A stretch of 64,000 nt of DNA, taken from contig NZ_WTCR01000015.1 in NCBI RefSeq assembly GCF_009795715.1, positions 62,001 to 126,000 on the forward strand, read 5' to 3'. Under the pieces are notes generated by a model that made no database searches, was not told the origin of the DNA, and worked only from the letters and a program-made list of their open reading frames with translations. The translations under genes were made by a program, and so were the position numbers. Source of the DNA: Labilibaculum euxinicum. GTDB lineage: Bacteria; Bacteroidota; Bacteroidia; Bacteroidales; Marinifilaceae. Shown here one piece after another: positions 63,441 through 64,000 of this stretch (within the stretch, counting starts at the first letter, position 1; every line of letters starts with the position of its first letter).

Positions 63441-63495
63441 GTACACGATACAGGAAAGCAATGGTTGGTTGTCTACATGCAGAAAAGCACATAGT

Positions 63496-63547
63496 TCACC
63501 ATTTAGCATTTTTTTCTGTGGTTGCAAGCAGCCAAATCTTTCCACTT
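63496..63547 (-). ncRNA. SAM-II (SAM-alpha) riboswitch of metK
   Basis: Read on the minus strand, GTGG (63545-63542), then GATTTGG, CTGCTTGCAA, CCAC (63521-63518), an A-rich linker and GCTAAA (63507-63502) occur in the SAM-II order. GTGG and CCAC pair as P1, and the GCTAAA block completes the pseudoknot. SAM-II is known from proteobacteria and Bacteroidota upstream of methionine genes. It lies about 150 nt before the metK ATG, at the 5' end of the predicted transcript. Confidence 0.82.
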
Positions 63548-63556
63548 ATTTCGGGG

Positions 63557-63589
63557 CAAAGGAAAGTATTATTTCGGAAAGAAACAAAA
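63557..63589 (-). promoter_or_regulatory. metK promoter
   Basis: On the minus strand TTTTG (63589-63585), a 20-nt spacer, then TTCCTTTG (63564-63557), one mismatch from TAnnTTTG. The predicted start is just before the SAM-II P1 strand, so the aptamer is the first structure transcribed. Confidence 0.55.
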
Positions 63590-63693
63590 CTAAAGACCCA
63601 CTTTTACAACATTTTAACAAAAGCTTCAACTGAAAAACAGGGACTTCCGAGCCAATAAAGAGCTATAAGTCTTAATTATAGTGAGGATTTCAA

Positions 63694-64000
63694 TTTTTGC
63701 CACAGAGACATAAGAATTAAACCAATTCGTTTTTTTTCTCTGTGATACTCCGTGTTCTCTGTGGTCAGTTTTTTTTACAGAAAGGTGAAGCTAAGTGTAA
63801 ACTAACCTTTTGCCACAGAGAGCACTGAGGTACATACTGCCAAAATTCAAATATCTTATAAAACGAACCGGTACAAAGAGAAGAAAGATTTTTTTCTCTG
63901 TGGTACTCTGTGTCCTCTGTGGTCGGCTTTCTTTACACAACACGACAACTAAATTTACAGCTTACATTTTTTTACCACGGAGCACACGGAGGTACACAGA
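63694..64000. repeat. Cluster of alternating inverted CTCTGTG repeats
   Basis: Five arms alternate in orientation: TTTTTGCCACAGAGA at about 63694, TTCTCTGTG...CTCTGTGGTC at about 63730-63767, TTTTGCCACAGAGAGCA at 63808, TTTCTCTGTGG...CTCTGTGGTC at about 63890-63924, and TTTTACCACGGAGCACACGG at 63967 to the edge. Each neighbouring pair can form a long hairpin. The cluster is cut by the right edge. Confidence 0.8.

Larger units (their letters stand above)
63344..64000. other. metK leader and repeat-rich intergenic region to window edge
   Basis: 657 bp. The left part is the metK 5' leader with a SAM-II aptamer and promoter; the right part (from 63694) is a cluster of CTCTGTG-type inverted repeats. 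Two plus-strand frames (63436-63633 and 63461-63658) are not credible genes. The end is cut by the window. Confidence 0.7.

Noticed and set aside
63436-63658. Two overlapping 65-codon plus-strand ORFs opposite the metK leader
   Set aside because: They lie antisense to the SAM-II aptamer and promoter, and have no recognisable features.

Overview
The window is AT-rich DNA from a Bacteroidota chromosome. The evidence is a porP-like/gldK-gldL-gldM-gldN type IX secretion cluster, a TonB receptor with an N-terminal carboxypeptidase-like domain, DUF4296 and SbsA-Ig lipoproteins, an HU-CCDC81/SPOR protein, the ileS-dksA-like-lspA order, and Bacteroidota promoters (TTG, about 19 nt, TAnnTTTG). A marine or anaerobic Bacteroidales/Marinilabiliales relative is my guess from protein flavour only. 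Almost everything is core chromosome. I see no tRNA, rRNA, CRISPR, phage or transposase gene.

Layout. 1-16100: metG (cut by the left edge), a HU/SPOR protein, rfbB, glmS, a one-domain glycogen synthase, panC-panD, rfaE2, radA, an orphan cobalamin riboswitch, PBP1A and topA. 16400-22200: the type IX secretion operon. 22200-30200: manC, an MlaE/MlaF transporter, a DUF4296 lipoprotein overlapping a metal-site-less amidohydrolase, a radical SAM protein and three envelope proteins of unknown role. 30500-34900: a TonB receptor, a His-rich membrane protein and a degenerate GlpD-like protein. 34900-42100: a large Ig-like lipoprotein, a thiamine-binding-family protein, a DUF3108 protein, glycerate kinase, glutamine cyclotransferase and cysS. 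42600-52300: rnr, a sigma-54 activator tail-to-tail with a hybrid histidine kinase, a coiled-coil lipoprotein behind paired operators, a small membrane protein, a cystatin-like protein and a LytTR regulator. 52700-57300: ileS, a DksA-like protein and lspA. 57700-64000: a small membrane protein, OsmC, an SDR epimerase, a TonB-C-like envelope protein, an XRE regulator with iterons, a GC-rich element, metK under a SAM-II riboswitch, and a CTCTGTG-type repeat cluster running off the right edge.

The best leads are in RNA and in degenerate enzymes. (1) A complete minus-strand cobalamin riboswitch at about 10847-11017 has its own candidate promoter. It has no B12 gene below it, only a 35-codon ORF and a bidirectional terminator backing onto radA. 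(2) A SAM-II aptamer sits at the 5' end of the metK transcript, and the first ATG after it opens an ORF that overlaps metK out of frame. (3) Two intact genes look like enzymes that have lost their active or cofactor sites (25865-26680 and 33530-34858). (4) There are several unexplained ordered DNA arrays: a 23-bp tandem repeat, 21-bp iterons, and twin TGGG-type palindromes 22 bp apart.

Limits: all family calls come from reading the sequence. No database search, folding or alignment program was run, and residue positions are approximate.
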